NCBI RefSeq assembly: GCF_009708215.1
Contig: NZ_CP046175.1
Span: forward strand, 1,116,001-1,180,000
DNA: 64,000 nucleotides
Direction of reading: 5' to 3'
DNA from: Occultella kanbiaonis
GTDB lineage: Bacteria > Actinomycetota > Actinomycetes > Actinomycetales > Beutenbergiaceae
Part shown: piece after piece, positions 61,601-64,000 of the stretch
How positions within the stretch are numbered: the first letter of the stretch is position 1
How the letters are laid out: each line of letters opens with the position of its first letter
The notes under the pieces: generated by a model
The model's input: the letters and a program-made list of their open reading frames with translations, nothing else
Database searches by the model: none
What the model was told of the DNA's origin: nothing
Position numbers and translations under genes: made by a program

Positions 61601-62641
61601 TTCTTCCCAGGTCTCCGGCAGGTCCAGGACGGTGACGCCCATGACACCCTCCGGGCTGACCAGTGGGTTGCCGCCGGGGATGTGCCCGCCGTCGACCACG
61701 ACCAGCACGTGCGGGCCGTCGAACTCGCCGTTGCGCTGGAACCGGCCGCGCTCGTGGATGCCCTTCGGGAGCAGGGCCTCGATGTCGGCGTACGTCTCAC
61801 CGATCATCCGGGCCGGCCCGACGGCGTCCCGCTCGTGAGTGGAATGAGCGTGGGGCAGCCACTTGACCCACTCCCACTGCGGCAGTGCGTCCGGTGCGGC
61901 CACCACCGCGATCTGGAGCAGCTCGGGGGCGACGAACGTGGCCAGGTGGCTGATCATGGCGCGGGCCAGGGACCGGGACGGCTCGGCCGATCCGGCGAGC
62001 TCCACGCGGGCGACCGTGCGGATGTCGACGCCGAGGGGGAGCGAGGGCTGGTTCGCGTGGGTGACCAGGAACCGGTGCGCGGCGGACGCGGAGACCGGGT
62101 CGAGCTGGGCCAGCGGCGACGTCTGCGGCGGCTCGAGGGTCAGGGACAGCGGCTGCGTGGACCGGCCGATCCTGGTGCGGAGCAGGTTCTGCTCACCGCC
62201 GAGCCGTTCCCAGACCCGGGCGCCCTCCTCGGCGACCACCGGCAGCGCCGCCGGATCGGGCATCAGCCACTGCGTGTGGTGCCGCTGACGCTTCGCCGCG
62301 CCACGGACGGTGGTGCGCATCTCGGACAGGTAGGCCAGGTACTCGCGCCGGGCCGAGACCACGTCCGCGGTGTGTTGCGACTTCTGCCGCCAGATGTTCA
62401 TGCCCACCATGGACAGCGCCATGAACAGGAACATCCCACCCATGAGGAAGGTTCGGCCGCTCGGACCGCCCTGGCTGAACGTCAGGACGGCGATCGATCC
62501 CATCGAGCCCAGCATCGGCAGGGCCGTGGTGAGGGTGTTGCTGGCGCCCTCCGGCTTGATCAGCTCCGGCGGTGGCTGCAGGGGCAGTTGACCGGTGGGA
62601 ACCTTCGGCGGCGCAAGGCGTGAGGCCGGGCCTGCGGACAT
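58652..62641 (-). CDS. eccC: Type VII secretion ATPase EccC (three FtsK/SpoIIIE domains)
   Basis: EccC is the motor of ESX/type VII secretion. The 1329-aa single-chain form has two N-terminal helices (about 36-55, 64-82), then three P-loop domains. Domain 1 has a full Walker A GATGSGKSE (484-492) and Walker B with acidic pair (LLIVADEF, Asp598-Glu599). Domain 2 has GGPRSGKST (840-848) but FLIVDGW without the catalytic glutamate. Domain 3 has GDSGSGKSG (1127-1135) and FVLVDDYD. This matches known EccC, where domain 1 hydrolyses ATP and the others bind substrate and ATP. The ATG at 62641 follows GAGGAG. It is divergent from eccD. Confidence 0.95.
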   Translation of the reverse strand: MSAGPASRLAPPKVPTGQLPLQPPPELIKPEGASNTLTTALPMLGSMGSIAVLTFSQGGPSGRTFLMGGMFLFMALSMVGMNIWRQKSQHTADVVSARREYLAYLSEMRTTVRGAAKRQRHHTQWLMPDPAALPVVAEEGARVWERLGGEQNLLRTRIGRSTQPLSLTLEPPQTSPLAQLDPVSASAAHRFLVTHANQPSLPLGVDIRTVARVELAGSAEPSRSLARAMISHLATFVAPELLQIAVVAAPDALPQWEWVKWLPHAHSTHERDAVGPARMIGETYADIEALLPKGIHERGRFQRNGEFDGPHVLVVVDGGHIPGGNPLVSPEGVMGVTVLDLPETWEELSSRNTMRVQLYATIRAGAEAGLTPMQVLQRGFPPQRGMADQMSIAEAEATARRLAPLLVEGSDEGGAPKATVSAELTDLLGLPDVRDFDPAVAWAPRLPRDRLRVPIGLTSQGQPLALDIKESAQQGMGPHGLLIGATGSGKSEVLRTLVLAMALTHSSEDLNFVLVDFKGGATFAGMADMPHVSAIITNLGEELTLVDRMQDALKGEMVRRQELLRASGNFANVADYEKARKGGRSDLAPLPALLIVADEFSELLSAKPEFADLFVAIGRLGRSLQIHMLLSTQRLEEGKLRGLESHLSYRVGLKTFSGADSRAVIGVPDAFELPGGGGHGFLKSDASTLIQFRAAYVSAPPKARRRSVGGPSGSVAEAKIEAFTAAPVLSLGSDDEPDLAPSNNEPEEKRVTFDIAVDRMRGKGPAAHQVWLPPLEVPFTYDQMMPDLTTDPALGLVSAAWRGASALTFPLGIVDRPLEQRRDTLRLSLSGAGGHMAIVGGPRSGKSTVARSVVTGLSLTQSPLEVQFYVMDFGGGTFSPMASLAHVAGVATRSEPDVVRRILAELEGIVNAREVYFREQGIDSIETYRQRRLEGRADDGYGDVFLIVDGWSTLRSEFDGMEMEIQALAGRGLTFGMHLIATTNRWIDFRTQVKDVFGTKLELRLGDPMDSDIDRKVAANVPKDRPGRGLVVSRHHVLTSLPRIDGDGSPTSLGSGVEHLIETVNAAWTGPPPPKLRLLPELISLEEVRDLAAGTPVADQILLGINESALGPVGLNPRQDAHFYAFGDSGSGKSGLLRGIAREVQRLYTPKQAQIFVVDYRRSLLAEIPEEYLAGYFTTADQASGEIAGIAEYLRSRLPGPDVTPQQLRARSWWTGAEVFVLVDDYDLVATSTGNPISPLIPLLAQAGDVGLHLNITRRTGGAGRAMYEPVLQALRDLAAPGLVLSGSKDEGALVGAAKPRPSDPGRGQFVSREHGLQVVQLADSPSTT

Positions 62642-62875
62642 GCATGACTCCTCGGGTGCTGGTGGCCGGTCCAGCCTACTGGGCGGATCCCGGCCCGCGG
62701 CGGGGCGAGGCCCGGAGGACTCCGCGCCACGATGGGCACCTCAGCCCATTCCAGGAGACCCGCGGGGGTGGCCGGCGGGCGAGCCGACGGGGCGGGATGG
62801 CTACTATGGCGGAAGTCAGCAGGCACCGGTGGACCCTGCCACCAGGCCCACCGATCGGAGCGCACCGGGGGGACA
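62642..62875. promoter_or_regulatory. Divergent eccC-eccD promoter region
   Basis: A 234-bp region. TACTAT (62802-62807) on the plus strand and TAGGCT-like (about 62677-62682) on the minus strand are the best -10 candidates; -35 boxes are unclear. A 79-codon Gly/Pro/Arg-rich frame runs through it to the eccD start but looks non-coding. Confidence 0.35.
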
Positions 62876-64000
62876 GTGAGCACCACCGCACCGGCTCGTC
62901 TCTTCCTCGCGGTCGTCGACGGCGACGAACGGGCGGACATCTCCGTCTCACCGGATGCGCTCGTCGGCGAGGTGCTGCGTGCGCGGGGTGCGGACCCTGC
63001 CCGGGTGCTGGCGGTGTCATCGTCGGGCGTCGTCCTCGATCCCGACCACGCCATCGGCCGACACCTCGGCAACGGGAGCGTGCTCTGGTTGGTGACCGGC
63101 GATGCCACCGAGTCCACGGACGGCGCCGGCGGGCCCGCCCGGAAGCGGAACCAGGCGGTGCGCCGGCGGACCCCCTCCGGCAGCGCCGGTTGGCTGGCCT
63201 GCATCGCGGTCACCGCGGCGTGCGCACTCCTGGTCGTGACCCACTCCATCTCGGTCGGAGCGGGAGCGGGCGTGCTCACCGACCCGTTCCGGTACGCCGT
63301 CGCAGCCCTGCTCGGCGCGGGCGCCGTGGTGCTCGCGCTACGCCGCAGCGGTGATCAGGGCGGGACCACCGTGGCCGGCTCCCATCTGGTCGACGAGACG
63401 ATCCTGGGCCCGATCCTTGCGTTCACCGCCGGCTTCCTGCTCGCCCCACCGGACGCGTTCGCGGTGCTGCGGCTGGCCGTCGTGATCGGGCTTGTGGCCG
63501 GTGCCTCGATGGCCGCGCTCAGGCTCGCGGTGAGCACCTACCACCAGGACCCTTCCACGTCCGTGGCGTCGGTGCTCACGATGGCCTGGGTGGTGCTCGC
63601 AGTGCTGTTCGGGCTGGCGCTCATCCTCGACCTGCCCGTGCATGTGGCACCCGCCCTGATCCTCGGCGCCGTGCCCCTGGTGCTGCGGGCAATGCCGAGC
63701 GCGTCGATCGCCGTCCCCGACGAGCAGCTGCTGGACCTGTCCTTCGTGGCCCGCACCGCCACGTCGGTGCGCGGACGGGCGCCGCGGCCACCGGGGCGGG
63801 TGCAGTGGCTGCAGGTAGAGCGCACGGTGCGGTACGCCGAGCGTCGCAAGGCGGCCGGGCTCGCGGTGGCGAGCGTGCTGGTGATGGTTATGGCGCCTCC
63901 GGTCCTGGCGGCGTACGAACCGGGGACCATCACCGGTTGGGCCACCCTCGCGCTGTTCACGTTCCTGGTGATCACGCTCGGCCTCGGGCCCCGCTCCTAC
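62876..64000 (+). CDS. eccD: Type VII secretion membrane protein EccD (3' truncated)
   Basis: The frame opens at GTG 62876 and stays open for 375 codons to the window edge. Residues 1-75 (ARLFLAVVDGDERADISVSPDALVGEVL...LGNGSVLWLVTGD) form the ubiquitin-like YukD/EccD cytoplasmic domain. A basic linker follows (RKRNQAVRRRTPSG), then at least eight membrane helices beginning near residue 105 (WLACIAVTAACALLVVTH). EccD normally has 11 helices and forms the channel of the ESX membrane complex with EccB, EccC and EccE. The rest of this gene and likely the remaining ESX genes lie beyond the window. Confidence 0.85.
   Translation, partial: MSTTAPARLFLAVVDGDERADISVSPDALVGEVLRARGADPARVLAVSSSGVVLDPDHAIGRHLGNGSVLWLVTGDATESTDGAGGPARKRNQAVRRRTPSGSAGWLACIAVTAACALLVVTHSISVGAGAGVLTDPFRYAVAALLGAGAVVLALRRSGDQGGTTVAGSHLVDETILGPILAFTAGFLLAPPDAFAVLRLAVVIGLVAGASMAALRLAVSTYHQDPSTSVASVLTMAWVVLAVLFGLALILDLPVHVAPALILGAVPLVLRAMPSASIAVPDEQLLDLSFVARTATSVRGRAPRPPGRVQWLQVERTVRYAERRKAAGLAVASVLVMVMAPPVLAAYEPGTITGWATLALFTFLVITLGLGPRSY

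Noticed and set aside
58640-62623. 1327-codon open frame antisense to eccC
   Set aside because: Same artefact: it mirrors the conserved three-domain ATPase and has low-complexity Gln/Arg/Gly composition.
62640-62879. 79-codon frame ending in a GTGA overlap with eccD
   Set aside because: The overlap is tempting, but the protein is Gly/Pro/Arg low complexity, starts inside the eccC start region and lies where promoters must be.
1-64000. tRNA, rRNA or riboswitch genes
   Set aside because: No clover-leaf arms with TTCGANTC-type loops, rRNA conserved runs or known riboswitch cores were recognised by eye; a covariance-model search would be needed to exclude small ncRNAs.

Overview
The window is about 70% GC. 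It has dense operons with 1-4 bp stop/start overlaps, many GTG and one TTG start, and genes typical of actinobacteria: disA, the actinobacterial small ribosomal protein bS22, an ESX-type EccC/EccD, F420-type LLM and menaquinone genes. It most likely comes from a chromosome of the order Micrococcales (a Beutenbergia/Ruania/Georgenia/Cellulomonas-like relative); this is inferred from gene content and style, not from a database match. No rRNA, tRNA, insertion sequence, prophage or CRISPR array was seen.

Layout: (1) 1-10 kb holds housekeeping and DNA-maintenance genes: a truncated SorC-type regulator coupled to an N-acetyltransferase, mutY, a LysR-like sensor domain without a DNA-binding domain divergent from a DUF5997 gene, disA and radA (c-di-AMP and recombination), and a cardiolipin synthase. 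(2) 10-18.5 kb holds a nitrilase-fold protein that lacks its nucleophile, proC, a K+ uptake pair (trkA/trkH), a deacetylase, and the conserved order HTH - bS22 - HAD hydrolase - glutaredoxin. Between bS22 and the HAD gene lie two copies of a palindrome-rich 136-bp repeat. (3) 18.5-25 kb holds yceI/marR and a complete system II cytochrome c maturation operon (phosphatase, ccsX, ccdA, resB, ccsB). (4) 25-41 kb holds most of menaquinone synthesis (menA, menE, menB, menC, menD, menF, menG, menJ) interleaved with a lipoprotein, an F420-type oxidoreductase, a Na+/H+ antiporter and an HtrA protease. (5) 41-58.4 kb holds a full 14-gene complex I operon nuoA-N, preceded by menJ and followed, with a 4-bp overlap, by a long-chain polyprenyl diphosphate synthase. 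(6) 58.6-64 kb holds the start of a type VII secretion locus, eccC divergent from a truncated eccD.

The central theme is respiration. Complex I reduces menaquinone, the men genes make the quinone ring, hepT makes its tail, menJ saturates the tail, and the ccs genes mature the cytochromes c downstream. A near-consensus DtxR/IdeR iron box lies upstream of menJ-nuo, suggesting that iron status is coupled to this iron-sulfur-rich operon.

The sequence also shows a recurrent leaderless promoter style. A TANNNT -10 box sits 5-8 nt (usually 6) before the start codon of at least a dozen genes, including divergent pairs whose start codons are only 22 or 36 bp apart. This pattern was used to choose several starts. 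The most unusual items are the iron box, the N7-less NuoG with a large insertion, the nucleophile-less nitrilase, and the REP/BIME-like duplicated unit.
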